DNA of 64,000 bases, taken from Sphingobacterium paucimobilis HER1398 (GTDB lineage: Bacteria > Bacteroidota > Bacteroidia > Sphingobacteriales > Sphingobacteriaceae). Positions 37,601 to 46,189 of the stretch are shown piece by piece; the stretch's first letter is position 1; every line of letters begins with the position of its first letter. The DNA is taken from NCBI RefSeq assembly GCF_000416985.1, contig NZ_ATDL01000022.1:62001-126000 (forward strand), in the 5' to 3' direction. The notes under the pieces are model-generated. The model had not been told where the DNA came from and did not search any database. It was given only the letters and a program-made list of their open reading frames with translations. The translations under genes were made by a program, and so were the position numbers.

Positions 37601-38345
37601 TTTGATAACCCGTGTTAACCACAATATCAACCGTCTCAACTTCAGCACTCAGATCCTGAAGTACAATCGTCCCCATATTGGTGGACGCCGTCACTTCCAT
37701 GGATTTGTAGCCCAGACAAGAACACTCTAGCTTTTGCCCGACATCGACCGTTTGGTTGAACTTAAAGTAACCTTGCTCATCGGTCACCGTACCCAGATCT
37801 GTTCCTTTGACACGGATACTGACACCACGAACCGGCTTGCCCTGTGCATCTACGATGCGACCGGATACCTGTTTTTGCTGTACTTCTGCCAAAGCATTAA
37901 CTGGACTTGCAGTATTGTTAGATACAACTCTTCCTTTTTCCTTGATTACGATGGTTTTATTATCAATCTCGTAACTTAAATTCAAGCTGTTCAAAATCGA
38001 AACCAAAGCTTGATCCAGTGGCTTTTGCTCGATATCGACCGAGATCTTGGTATTCGGATCTACATCCCGGGCAGACCATACGTAGTGGTATCCTGTCTGC
38101 TTGTTGATCGCCATAAAGACTTGGCGTACTGATGTTGACTTTGCCTTTAATGTAACCTGCTGAGCAATGCCGCTGGCAGAAAGTTGCATCAGGCAAAACG
38201 TCATAAAAATCGAAGTCAATGACACTCGCATAATTCTTCTCCTCCATGTCCTACTACCTCTTAGCAGATGGTAGCAGACAACTTGTTTTAATCCCGCAAA
38301 ATAACCCTTAGAGACAGGGGTATCTTGTCCATAATTTTCATACAT
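34665..38345 (-). CDS. SusC/RagA family TonB-linked outer membrane protein with STN domain
   Basis: 1226 residues. The N terminus MYENYGQDTPVSKG precedes the real signal (MRVSLTSIFMTFCLMQLSAS, near residue 40). Domains: STN at about 68-140 (VRQVFMAINKQTGYHYVW, VSILNSLNLSYEI), CarboxypepD_reg at about 168-240 (VSGRIVDAQGKPVRGVSI), plug with LIVVDGMPYQGDLTALNPND and the SusC hallmark IYGVRSSNGVIVITTK, then the barrel. It is downstream of the ECF and FecR genes on the same strand, which completes the sigma-regulator-receptor set. Its ligand is unknown; the thioredoxin-fold proteins downstream are the only hint. Confidence 0.94.
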   Translation of the reverse strand: MYENYGQDTPVSKGYFAGLKQVVCYHLLRGSRTWRRRIMRVSLTSIFMTFCLMQLSASGIAQQVTLKAKSTSVRQVFMAINKQTGYHYVWSARDVDPNTKISVDIEQKPLDQALVSILNSLNLSYEIDNKTIVIKEKGRVVSNNTASPVNALAEVQQKQVSGRIVDAQGKPVRGVSIRVKGTDLGTVTDEQGYFKFNQTVDVGQKLECSCLGYKSMEVTASTNMGTIVLQDLSAEVETVDIVVNTGYQKISKERAAGSFAQITSKDMEGRLQTSFLERAEGLLPGMSLNLNTSLLNPQNKNNSVGIEVRGRATLNAEAAPLIVVDGMPYQGDLTALNPNDIETMTVLKDASAASIYGVRSSNGVIVITTKMGKEGPARIDYSNTLSFKGLPSKKYQNQMSSAELVDFQRQMFGYNSTDYSSIQKERYMNDVYLILHEHKAGMLSDAELESKLDVYRNRSRWDNMDEFLNSTIMDQQHNLSLSGGTDRYKYSYSLNYTQPGEYNKGRPVNKGIGFNVKNSVKLTDWMNVNLNVLGKNQKQDGDIGFNYYDNYVGGRASYFMLRNADGSPAQWYSDKSQFEIDRLNGLGLEDESYMPIEHVNKTHVNFFNKYLNINVGANFKLMKGLTFDLMYQTERTEGYKATTYAKDNNTVSRQINDATQIDKDGIIKRNVPQGAQLSERRNDINSYTLRGQLNYENTFGDKHDINVIAGAERRQINSRFTDLYKYGYDPSSLVYKGINEDLFGVNLKNTESLFGNYTLEKKEKGFEDLLDRFISFYANGSYTYNRNLTLSASIRMDQSNLFGTDVKNQYKPLWSVGALYKLPTFEQDWLDRLAVRMTYGVNGNVPKGNGPYLISQVNSRLNYFTGEMQAGITSPPNPSLRWERTDIFNFGIDVSVFNRLTASVDIYNKSTADLLGPTAVDPTLGWSVVNMNYGNMRNRGIEVALNAKVIQYDNFRWNSTLNFSYNKNEITNLYTQQSTPYSYYNTVQERVGKPIGSLYSIDYAGLDATGAPQARKADGTLVKTTQQLSVDDLIYNGTTIPPYSVAFRNGFDYKDFSLNFMFIFNGGHVMRSVRPEPLTKYPMLNYTANFDRLWLNYWRNPGDEVDADIAPRYMAGASNTVTDIYSAGDRFVESADYIKLRDISLSYNLPAKLVEKTPLRYVRITGQVMNAWRWAANKHNIDPEVWFGYGRTPNNLKLPEGYRPPDSPTRGVLAPVTYSFGVSVGL

Positions 38346-38435
38346 TTGATTAGGTTTTAAAAATTTGTTGTACTACAGTTTTAGGCCTTCGGGTAGAGGC
38401 GCCGCAATCGCTTCTACCTTACTTTCTTTTAAAAA

Positions 38436-39614
38436 TTATTTCTCTTTTACATATATATTTCTGTCTTCATATCTGAATTTAATCTTTCCGGTTTTTTGCA
38501 ACAACTCGAGGAGTTCTTTCAATTGGCCAAAACGAGGTACCATCACCTCAAACTTTTCGGCCTTTAAGGCTTCGTTCTCGATTCTAAAATCGACGTCATA
38601 CCAGCGCCCTACCTGACGTAAGATCTCGTCCAGACGCTCCGAATTAAACACAAAGTTTCCTTCCTTCCAAGCCATTACCGCAGCCACATCGACCTTTGCT
38701 TTGTGCAACGAATTGCCTTGAGCAATACTTTGCTCTCCAGGAGTCAGCAGGAGCTGGCCTTCGGCAGCAGCAATATGAACTGAGCCTTCCAATAAGGTGG
38801 TATAGCTTCTTTGATCCTCTTGATAAGACTTAACATTAAAATGGGTTCCCAAAACGGAAATCTCCTGATCATTGCTGGATATCCTAAATGGCTTTGCTTC
38901 TCCCGATTGCACGCTTTTTTCCTTGGACTTATGAGCTACCTCAAAATAGGCCTCTCCTGTCATGTCCACATGTCGCTCCTCTGCGTTTTCATGGTAAGCC
39001 AGACTGGTCTCGGCATTCAGCCATACTTTAGTGCCATCCGGAAGTGTCATCCGATACTGCCCTCCTCGTGGTGTACTCATTTCAAACGACGAGAAGTTGG
39101 TGCTGGTAACACCAGGCACTTTTTTTCCGTCCTCGTACACCAGGCCATCGTTGATCAACAAGCCATCACCTGCATCGCTCAAGGCTACTACCGTACCATC
39201 TGCAAGCCGTATCGTGGCCTGGCTTGCGCCTGGTTGAATCGCCGCAATTGGCTCCTGTTGCAGCGTGGTCTTATCCTGATTGACGAAAAGCACCACGCCC
39301 AAGATGATAACAATAGAGGCCGCCATATAGAAAAAATACCTCCATGGATATCCGCCAGGCAACCGGCTCGGATGAGAATCGACCTTCAATAGGGACTGCT
39401 GTCTTTCCCAGGCTTTTTCCGCATCAAAACTTCGGAATAGCTCCAGGTCTCTGGACAATTGTTGCTTGTTCAAGATCGCATCCAGCACAGCTTGGTTATG
39501 CTTGTCTTCCAGTAGCCAAGCGTCCACCAATGCCTTTTCTTCCGCCGTCCATTCCCTGAGATGAGCCGCCGATAGAATATTTGTTATCTGCTGTGGATAT
39601 CTAACCATAATCAC
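38436..39614 (-). CDS. FecR family anti-sigma factor
   Basis: 392 residues. The N-terminal cytoplasmic part includes LREWTAEEKALVDAWLLE, a transmembrane helix lies at about 91-108 (FFYMAASIVIILGVVLFV), and the FecR domain follows (STPRGGQYRMTLPDGTKV, WLNAETSLAY, DMTGEAYFEVAH, FRISSNDQEISVLGTHFNV). The C-terminal DUF4974-like domain ends with ELLQKTGKIKFRYEDRNIYV. Starts at 39614 or Met3 (39608). Partner of the ECF sigma factor encoded 77 bp upstream and of the STN domain of the SusC downstream. Confidence 0.93.
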   Translation of the reverse strand: MIMVRYPQQITNILSAAHLREWTAEEKALVDAWLLEDKHNQAVLDAILNKQQLSRDLELFRSFDAEKAWERQQSLLKVDSHPSRLPGGYPWRYFFYMAASIVIILGVVLFVNQDKTTLQQEPIAAIQPGASQATIRLADGTVVALSDAGDGLLINDGLVYEDGKKVPGVTSTNFSSFEMSTPRGGQYRMTLPDGTKVWLNAETSLAYHENAEERHVDMTGEAYFEVAHKSKEKSVQSGEAKPFRISSNDQEISVLGTHFNVKSYQEDQRSYTTLLEGSVHIAAAEGQLLLTPGEQSIAQGNSLHKAKVDVAAVMAWKEGNFVFNSERLDEILRQVGRWYDVDFRIENEALKAEKFEVMVPRFGQLKELLELLQKTGKIKFRYEDRNIYVKEK

Positions 39615-39691
39615 CTTGTATAACAGAAAAAGGGATTAAAATCTCTAAAGAGTTTCTAAAAAATATTACAAACAACTCGTAATCAACGTCT

Positions 39692-40273
39692 TTATTTTAC
39701 AGAACTGTATAGGATGTCTGCAAAAAGAAGGGTAAAAACGAATAGCTGATCTCTGTTCAGCACATTACGGAGCAGCTGGACGCCACGCATTTTCTGATTG
39801 TAAACTGTACTGCTGCTGATCCCTAACTCGTCCGCTACTTCCTGGGGCGTATACCCCTCAATAAATAAGAGCTGTATCACCTTCTGACATTGATCCGGCA
39901 AGGTACCTATCGCCTGATGTATCTCCTGTATGGTCTCCGTATAGATGATCTGTTGGGTCACCGGAAAATCTACCCAGTCTTGACTGTGCTGATAGCCTTC
40001 TTCCTTGATCCGCAATCTTTTTTCCTTATCTAACAGATTGAGCGCTGCATTCTTACAGCTGACATACAGGAAGGAACGCAGACTGTTAATTTCTGAAAAA
40101 TCAGCACTTTTGTTCCACAGCTTCAAAAAGGTATCGTGAACGATCTCTTCTGTCACGAAGCTATTCAATCCCATTTTGGAGAGAAATAAGCAAAGAGGAC
40201 GATAGAAAAGATGAAAGATATGCTGGTAGGCCTCAGGGTTACCCGCCTGAAAATCCACAACTACCTGGTTCAT
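39692..40273 (-). CDS. RNA polymerase sigma factor, ECF subfamily
   Basis: 193 residues from the ATG at 40273 (MNQVVVDFQAGNPEAYQ); an upstream ATG at 40315 adds 14 residues that do not fit the family. Region 2 is FHLFYRPLCLFLSKMGLN through TEEIVHDTFLKLWNK and SFLYVSCKNAALNLLDKEK. Region 4 is TLPDQCQKVIQLLFIEGYTP and QEVADELGISSSTVYNQKMR. A hydrophobic C-terminal tail (LFVFTLLFADILY) is present, as in the first ECF factor of the window. First gene of the minus-strand locus; probably self-regulating with FecR and SusC. Confidence 0.92.
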   Translation of the reverse strand: MNQVVVDFQAGNPEAYQHIFHLFYRPLCLFLSKMGLNSFVTEEIVHDTFLKLWNKSADFSEINSLRSFLYVSCKNAALNLLDKEKRLRIKEEGYQHSQDWVDFPVTQQIIYTETIQEIHQAIGTLPDQCQKVIQLLFIEGYTPQEVADELGISSSTVYNQKMRGVQLLRNVLNRDQLFVFTLLFADILYSSVK

Positions 40274-40397
40274 CTTATTATTTTTTAGGACTCTTTGCAC
40301 ATCAAAATTCCCCAAATCTAAGAATTATAACGTAAAAAGATGCTGATTCGAGACAGTCGCCTCCCAACTATTTTTTTGGGGGAGCAGATTCCTCCTC

Positions 40398-42668
40398 TTA
40401 TTTCTTCTTGTCAATCAGCAATAATGTCGATGGTGCATCCTTCAGCCAGGCGACTTCTTTGGCCACCAGCTCCTCCCAAACGGTGAGATGGATAAGCATC
40501 AAATCCTGCTTTGCCCACATATCTGAAGTGATTTCCTGATCCGTATATACCACCAAATGGTTGGGAGCCTGTTGCTCCAATTGGCGCAGTCGCTCACGAA
40601 ATACCTCATTGTTTTTCAATACATTCTTAAAATCAACAACAATGATTTGAGAGTCACTATTATGGATGAGTTTTTGGATGTACGTCAGCATGAATATATC
40701 CTGGGGCTGAAAAACAGGTACAATCACCTGATCTACGTGCATAAGGTTTTTGTCAATCAGAATACCTACAGCGGAGGTTACCCGTGCATTGATCTGATCG
40801 TTGCGGCTATAGGTCACAAATGGAGATTCGGCCTGTTTGACAGTATGTAGCAACCTTTCTGGATTAATAATACGTGAGGTAAAATCCAGGAACCGTCCCA
40901 AGAGACTTCCTTCGTAGATAGACTCGCTCACGCCCAACAATAGGAGATCCGTATCTTCCTCGCGTGTGGTCTGGATAATCTCGGTATCGATATCTCCAGA
41001 TATCTTAAAAACGGAGGACATGGACTGCTCCAGTTTTTTGGCCACTTCTTTGATCTCTCTAAAAGTGTCCTCTTCCTGCTCTTCGACCTCATAGTGGTGC
41101 AGCTCATTGGAGGGGGCAATATGTAGGGCTGTGATCACGGAATTGTCTTTGGATTGTGCAGTAAGACCATTCGCCAATCGGAATAGGGATATACCGGTAC
41201 TGCTTTTCGCAAAGGAAAGAAGTATTTTAAACTTTGTCCTGTCCTGTATCCGGCTACCGGCCGCACTTTTCTTAGACTTAAATAATCTATTGATAAGATC
41301 GAGTGAAGGCCCTGTCATAAAAGTCGTAACCAAAGCCATCAACACCATCATAGAGAAGAGCTCGGCACTCAACACGCCCAAATCATACCCGATATTCAAG
41401 ACGATCAATTCCATGAGGCCCCGGGTGTTCATCAATGCGCCAATGCTCAGGCTGTCCTTCCAGCTCTGTCCTACAAACCGTGCTGCCAGCGCACTGCCGA
41501 CAAACTTGCCCACGACAGCAACCAAGATGATAACGCCTGCGATCAGCCAGTGTTCGACATCGTTGAGCAGACCGATCTGCGTACGTAAACCAGTAAATAC
41601 AAAAAATAAAGGCAGCAGCAATAAGACAGCGACATCCTCTACCTTCTCGATAAACAACGAGCGGAAGCGACTGCTCTCCGGCATTATCGCTCCGGCCATA
41701 AATGCTCCAAAAAGTGCATGTATGCCAATGACCTCTGTAGCGTATGCCGAAAGCAGGAGAACAATGAAAAAGATAGCAACTACCGGTTTGCCCAAGCTCT
41801 CCTTAGCGGAGTTCAACTCGCCGATACGCAGTAAAAACGGACGGACTATCTTGATCATCACAAACACGTAAGCCACGGCCAAAAAGACGGTGTAGATCGC
41901 ACTTGTAGCCGCGCCGGCCTTCACAATTGCAATAACCACAGCAAGGATACACCAAGCAGTAATATCATCTGCCGCTGCACAGGTAATGATCAAAGCACCC
42001 AATTTGGATTTTTGAAGACCCCGCTCCTGGATAATCCGAGCCAGAACGGGAAATGCAGTAATACTTAAGGAAATCCCTATGAACAGACTGTAGGATAGAA
42101 ACTCTACATTGGCCGGAGCATAGTGCTGATATAAGAAATAGGCCAGCCCCACCCCCAGCGTAAAGGGAATAACAATACTCGCATGCGATATCACGACGGC
42201 ATCATGTGCCTTGTTCTTGAGCACGCTTAGATCGAGTTCCATACCGATAATAAACATGAATAGAATTAGTCCGATCTGGCTCAGAAATTGCAAATTGCTC
42301 AATGAATCTATCGGAAACAATACCGCTGAAACTTCTGGAAAATGTAGCCCAAGCAAGGAAGGTCCTAATATAATTCCGGCCAACATTTCCCCAATGACGA
42401 CGGGTTGCTTGATCTTAATACATATCCAGCCCATAATCCGAGCCGCAATGATAATGGTGACGATCTGCGCTAACAATATCGCCAAGGGATGTCTGAGACT
42501 GTGCTGGATAGAATCTACAAAATCCTGCCATGCGCTCACACTGGTTGCTTTACCGACGATAGCCTCGGTATCCTGTAAACGCGTACCGAGTACGATGACA
42601 CCATACATCACGGCCAACAGACCTCCGACCAAAACCACGTAGAATATCGTATTCTTATAATCCTTCAT
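40398..42668 (-). CDS. Cation:proton antiporter (CPA2 family) with C-terminal USP-like region
   Basis: 756 residues. Residues about 1-460 hold a Na+/H+ exchanger domain with around a dozen transmembrane helices: PVVIGEMLAGIILGPSLLG, LILFMFIIGMELDL, ISLSITAFPVLARIIQE, CAAADDITAWCILAVV (the Asp-Asp ion site) and FGAFMAGAIMPES, ALMNTRGLMELIVLNIGYDL. From about 480 on there is a cytoplasmic region similar to universal stress protein domains (ITALHIAPSNELH, DLLLLGVSESIYEGS). It should exchange Na+ or K+ for protons at the inner membrane. The gene is monocistronic, 124 bp downstream of the two-component genes. Confidence 0.9.
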   Translation of the reverse strand: MKDYKNTIFYVVLVGGLLAVMYGVIVLGTRLQDTEAIVGKATSVSAWQDFVDSIQHSLRHPLAILLAQIVTIIIAARIMGWICIKIKQPVVIGEMLAGIILGPSLLGLHFPEVSAVLFPIDSLSNLQFLSQIGLILFMFIIGMELDLSVLKNKAHDAVVISHASIVIPFTLGVGLAYFLYQHYAPANVEFLSYSLFIGISLSITAFPVLARIIQERGLQKSKLGALIITCAAADDITAWCILAVVIAIVKAGAATSAIYTVFLAVAYVFVMIKIVRPFLLRIGELNSAKESLGKPVVAIFFIVLLLSAYATEVIGIHALFGAFMAGAIMPESSRFRSLFIEKVEDVAVLLLLPLFFVFTGLRTQIGLLNDVEHWLIAGVIILVAVVGKFVGSALAARFVGQSWKDSLSIGALMNTRGLMELIVLNIGYDLGVLSAELFSMMVLMALVTTFMTGPSLDLINRLFKSKKSAAGSRIQDRTKFKILLSFAKSSTGISLFRLANGLTAQSKDNSVITALHIAPSNELHHYEVEEQEEDTFREIKEVAKKLEQSMSSVFKISGDIDTEIIQTTREEDTDLLLLGVSESIYEGSLLGRFLDFTSRIINPERLLHTVKQAESPFVTYSRNDQINARVTSAVGILIDKNLMHVDQVIVPVFQPQDIFMLTYIQKLIHNSDSQIIVVDFKNVLKNNEVFRERLRQLEQQAPNHLVVYTDQEITSDMWAKQDLMLIHLTVWEELVAKEVAWLKDAPSTLLLIDKKK

Positions 42669-42785
42669 ATTATTATCCTGCTTATGCTCCTTTATAGAAT
42701 TACAAAAATACCATTAAGTTGATGGGCCTTGGATACTTCGCAAGGTATGGGGCAAAAAATGTAACAAAGCCGAGAAAAAATGTAA

Positions 42786-43517
42786 CTAACCTCCTGCTGT
42801 GATCAACTCCATAAAGGTTTTGCGGTATGTTTCACTCAAGCCTAAGACCAGAGGTTTGTCCAATTGGTCTTTTAGGGTGGTCACGATCTCTTCCGAATTG
42901 AAGAACTTGACGATGCGCAAAGAGATGATCTCACGCTTATTAATACGGATAAAACCAGAAGCAGGCAAGATCGCGAGCAAGCCACCAAAACTGATGTTTT
43001 TGACCATTACATCGGTATCGTCATCAAAAAAGAAAACCTTGTCCCTGCTGTCTACATCGGAATTGCGTATAAATAGAACCCTGTCAAAGTGGATCAGTGC
43101 CTTGCCTTTGTCGGTGTTAAACTGCGCGTATGGCTGCTCGGATACGACGCTCTTGGAGACCTGTATCCTGACCTTGTCTACAGCTTGCTTAAGCCGCTGT
43201 AAAGAAATGGGTTTGGTGATATAATCTACAGCATTGATATTGAAAGCTTCGCTCGCATATTGCTTATAAGCAGTCGCAAAAATTATCGGATAATCCTGAA
43301 GAATCTCGGCCAGATCAAAGCCTGTCAATTGCGGCATTTCGATATCCAAGATACAAAAATCGAACTCGAGCTCCTTGTACTCCCGCACGACGGCCAAAGG
43401 GTCATTGAAGACCTTGACAATCTCCACATTTTCCACTTGGTCGAGTAATATCTTCAGAAATTTTAAACTGGGTATCTCGTCGTCGAGGATAATACACCGT
43501 AATTTATTATGACTCAT
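42786..43517 (-). CDS. LytTR-type response regulator
   Basis: 243 residues from the ATG at 43517 (MSHNKLRCIILDDEIPSLKF). The receiver domain (1-120) shows the acidic pocket LDDE, the phosphorylation site FCILDIEMP and the Thr-Lys pair ITKPISLQRL. The LytTR DNA-binding domain (about 145-240) reads LIHFDRVLFIRNSD, SGFIRINKREIISL and LVLGLSETYRKTFME. A longer frame back to 43589 overlaps the kinase coding sequence and is unlikely to be used. The start overlaps the end of the kinase gene by 11 bp, so the pair is translationally coupled. Confidence 0.9.
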   Translation of the reverse strand: MSHNKLRCIILDDEIPSLKFLKILLDQVENVEIVKVFNDPLAVVREYKELEFDFCILDIEMPQLTGFDLAEILQDYPIIFATAYKQYASEAFNINAVDYITKPISLQRLKQAVDKVRIQVSKSVVSEQPYAQFNTDKGKALIHFDRVLFIRNSDVDSRDKVFFFDDDTDVMVKNISFGGLLAILPASGFIRINKREIISLRIVKFFNSEEIVTTLKDQLDKPLVLGLSETYRKTFMELITAGG

Positions 43518-44238
43518 ATAATTGAATTTGCAAATAGGCGCTATAGATGTCATTTTCGACAAACCGATGGAGTTCATGCCTCCCAGCATAATAGCGCATC
43601 AACCGCTCTTCTAAAGCTTTACTGCCGATCCCTCCCTTTCTTTTGGCCAGTGGGGATTTCTTCGAAATCGTATTATTGACCGTAATCTCCAGAATTCCGT
43701 TTTCGAAGCTTATAGCAATCGCAATAAAAGAATTTGCACTCTGTATATCCGCATGCTTAAAGGCATTTTCGATCAGGTCAATGGTAATCAGGGGAATCAT
43801 CACGGGTGCCGAGAACAACGGTTCATGCTCTTCCTCTACGTCTACCTTGACCTGTATATCGAATAAAGGACTCAATTTTATTTTATTGATCTCGATCAGA
43901 TTGAGGGCAAATGCGACTTCTTCTTTGGGAGAGACTAGTTTATTGGGGCTTTCATACAGCACGTAGTCCAGCACCTGAGCCAACTTGTCCATCGTAAAGT
44001 AAGTTTGATAAGCGTGCGACAGGATAGCATTTAACGAATTCTTTAAAAGATGTGGGTTCAATTCTGTACGATGTACATCATCCAATCGATCGTTTAACCG
44101 TTTGTAAATATCCTCTTGGCGCTTGCCTTCCAGTCTTATTCTACGATTTTCACGACTTAAAAAAACGGCATAGACCGCAAGTGCCCCCACTAGCGTCGCA
44201 AGGATAGCAACCAGGATATATAGCAGGTGTTCAGACAT
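43507..44238 (-). CDS. LytS-type sensor histidine kinase
   Basis: 243 residues from the ATG at 44238 (MSEHLLYILVAILATLVGAL). There is one N-terminal transmembrane helix, a short charged linker, then a His_kinase domain with the phospho-accepting H-box ELNPHLLKNSLNAILSHAY and an ATPase domain with PLITIDLIENAFKHAD (N-box) and KGGIGSKALEERLMRYY (G-box). No periplasmic sensor domain is present, so the signal must be sensed in the membrane or cytoplasm. It pairs with the LytTR regulator whose gene overlaps its 3' end. Confidence 0.88.
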   Translation of the reverse strand: MSEHLLYILVAILATLVGALAVYAVFLSRENRRIRLEGKRQEDIYKRLNDRLDDVHRTELNPHLLKNSLNAILSHAYQTYFTMDKLAQVLDYVLYESPNKLVSPKEEVAFALNLIEINKIKLSPLFDIQVKVDVEEEHEPLFSAPVMIPLITIDLIENAFKHADIQSANSFIAIAISFENGILEITVNNTISKKSPLAKRKGGIGSKALEERLMRYYAGRHELHRFVENDIYSAYLQIQLYES

Positions 44239-44524
44239 GTATAATGATACCGTTAAAGACTTGTTTTCCTTCAAACTTAGATAAAAAGCGGCATATTCCC
44301 GAATTTCAAAAGCAAAAACAGGCCCTGACCAAAAGACATTTTACAAAACTCCCTTTTCCGCTAGAAGTTATTACATTTTTCGACCTACATATTACATACT
44401 ATCGCAAGGCGTACCTTTTCTTTCTTGGGATATACGTAATTTAAGCATGCTTCAACAATAATTCGACAGGATTAATACACGTAACGGTGCACTTTTGATG
44501 TCCCGTATTAAAACTTTAATAATC

Positions 44525-44743
44525 ATGGAAAAACTCATTTTTGAAACAAACATCAACACGCCCCAATTAGCACAAAAAGTACAGGATGCATTGCAGCGTA
44601 TCGCTAAGATTCGACACTGGAAAATCGATTTTGACTCCATCTACAACCTGTTGATCGTGGAAGGAATACGACTGGACCATACCGAAATAGTTTCCAGCCT
44701 CGCCACGCACGGTATTGAAGCTTGTCGACTATACGAGGAGTAG
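44525..44743 (+). CDS. HMA-like small protein lacking the CxxC metal site
   Basis: 72 residues from the ATG at 44525 (MEKLIFETNINTPQLAQKVQ). The beta-alpha-beta-beta-alpha-beta pattern (LIFETNI, helix to RIAKI, HWKIDFD, NLLIVEGI, helix, GIEACRL) fits the heavy-metal-associated domain found as small Bacteroidota proteins. The metal-binding CxxC loop is replaced by NTPQ, so it is not a normal copper chaperone. A leader frame to 44495 exists but is less likely. Role unknown. Confidence 0.65.
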   Translation: MEKLIFETNINTPQLAQKVQDALQRIAKIRHWKIDFDSIYNLLIVEGIRLDHTEIVSSLATHGIEACRLYEE

Positions 44744-44826
44744 TGATCTATTGGTATAACCCTCGTAAGCTATAAATCGTACAGACAATGTGATAAAATA
44801 TACCTACAACTCCGGAGACTGTGTGC

Positions 44827-44834
44827 TATTTTTG
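44827..44834 (+). promoter_or_regulatory. Candidate -7 element for the amidohydrolase gene
   Basis: TATTTTTG fits TAnnTTTG and lies only 14 bp before the ATG at 44849, implying a very short leader. No -33 TTTG seen. Confidence 0.3.
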
Positions 44835-44848
44835 TATAAAAACAACAA

Positions 44849-46180
44849 ATGAACAGTGGTCCTATAACGCGAAAAGACTTCATCCGGAGTTCAGCCCTTA
44901 CTGTAGCGGGTCTCACCATGGGACCTACCCTACTGGCGGCAGATCGCATACACAACGATAATACAGTCATGAATACAAAAAAACTGAAGTTAAAAAATGT
45001 TCGACTGGAGACTGGCTTTGAATACGAGGGCGATACGATTATCGCTACTAAGACTGCTCTCTTTGCCCTGGAGATCGAGAATGGCAGATTTACCAAGATA
45101 AGCGCTCAGCAGGAGGATATCGCTGATGCTATCGATGCCAAGGGGATGCTCTTGCTCCCCTCCTTCAAGGATATGCATATCCACTTGGACAAGACCTATT
45201 ACGGCGAGCGTTGGCAAGCGACCAGGAGAACAGGTGGAGGTGTCAAAGGTATGATAGCCCTCGAACAGCAGATATTGCCTTCGTTGCTCGAAAAATCAAC
45301 ATACAAGGCGGAAAAACTTATCGAGCTCTTACAGTCGAAGGGAACCTCTTTTGCCCGCAGTCATGTCAATATAGAACCCACATCCAAGTTGGACTCTCTG
45401 AAGAATCTAGAGCAGGCATTAGAAAACAAGAAGAAGGGCTTCGGTGCTGAACTGGTTGCTTTCCCACAGCATGGTGTGTTTTATACCGATACAGCTCCTT
45501 ACCTGCGGGAAGCCGCGAAGATGGATATTGACTTTATCGGTGGTGTAGACCCTTATTCTATAGACGGGGCTATCGAGAAGACAATGGACTTTACGGTACA
45601 ACTGGCGCTGGACCATAATAAAGGAATCGACATACACTTACATGAGTCTGGCGAATCTGGTTTAAAGACGGTAGAATATCTGATCCAAAAGGTGGAGGAA
45701 AACCCCGTTTTAAAGGGTAAAACCTACCTCAGCCACGCTTTTGTACTAGGTCGTATCGACAGTACCAAACAGGAGGAACTCGCAGAAAAACTGGCGCACT
45801 CGCAGATCGGTATCGTATCTACCGTCCCTTTTGGCGGCTTGACGATGCCTATTCCAACCTTATTGAAACACCATGTCCAGGTCATGCTGGGCAATGACAG
45901 TATTGTCGACCACTGGAATACTTTTGGCAGTGGCAGTGTATTGCAAAAGGCGAACCTCGCGGCGCAGCTGTATGGCTATACCAGTGAATTTGCTTTGTCC
46001 AGAATACTGAAATTGGCGACCGTAGGTATAGTGCCGCTCGATGACAAGGGCGTACAGCAATGGCCGGCTGTTGGACAGGATGCTGATGCGATACTGGTGG
46101 AAGCCAGCTGCTCGGCCGAAGCCGTCTCCCGGATATCGAATATTGCATCTTTGATGTACAAAGGTAACATCGTATACTAA
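44849..46180 (+). CDS. Exported amidohydrolase, cytosine deaminase-like
   Basis: 443 residues. The N terminus RKDFIRSSALTVAGLTMG resembles a Tat-like leader with one Arg, so export is likely. The amidohydrolase fold shows the HxH motif at 110-112 (FKDMHIHLDKTYYGERW), IHLHESGESG, TYLSHAFVLG and GNDSIVDHWNTFG, with the last Asp as the catalytic residue. The sequence order and the LDKTYYGERW stretch are closest to cytosine deaminase/N-isopropylammelide-type enzymes, which hydrolyse amino or amide groups on rings with a metal. The substrate is not certain. The ankyrin lipoprotein gene begins 9 bp after its stop. Confidence 0.85.
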   Translation: MNSGPITRKDFIRSSALTVAGLTMGPTLLAADRIHNDNTVMNTKKLKLKNVRLETGFEYEGDTIIATKTALFALEIENGRFTKISAQQEDIADAIDAKGMLLLPSFKDMHIHLDKTYYGERWQATRRTGGGVKGMIALEQQILPSLLEKSTYKAEKLIELLQSKGTSFARSHVNIEPTSKLDSLKNLEQALENKKKGFGAELVAFPQHGVFYTDTAPYLREAAKMDIDFIGGVDPYSIDGAIEKTMDFTVQLALDHNKGIDIHLHESGESGLKTVEYLIQKVEENPVLKGKTYLSHAFVLGRIDSTKQEELAEKLAHSQIGIVSTVPFGGLTMPIPTLLKHHVQVMLGNDSIVDHWNTFGSGSVLQKANLAAQLYGYTSEFALSRILKLATVGIVPLDDKGVQQWPAVGQDADAILVEASCSAEAVSRISNIASLMYKGNIVY

Positions 46181-46189
46181 AACGTTTTG

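Noticed and set aside
38811..39392. A 193-residue plus-strand frame inside the FecR gene
   Set aside because: It lies entirely opposite a well-supported FecR gene and has no recognisable domain.
16688..40315. The two ECF/FecR/SusCD loci as polysaccharide utilisation loci
   Set aside because: Neither contains a glycoside hydrolase, polysaccharide lyase or sulfatase in the window, so carbohydrate use is not supported.
41107..41871. A 254-residue plus-strand frame inside the antiporter gene
   Set aside because: It is antisense to conserved transmembrane segments and carries no family motif.
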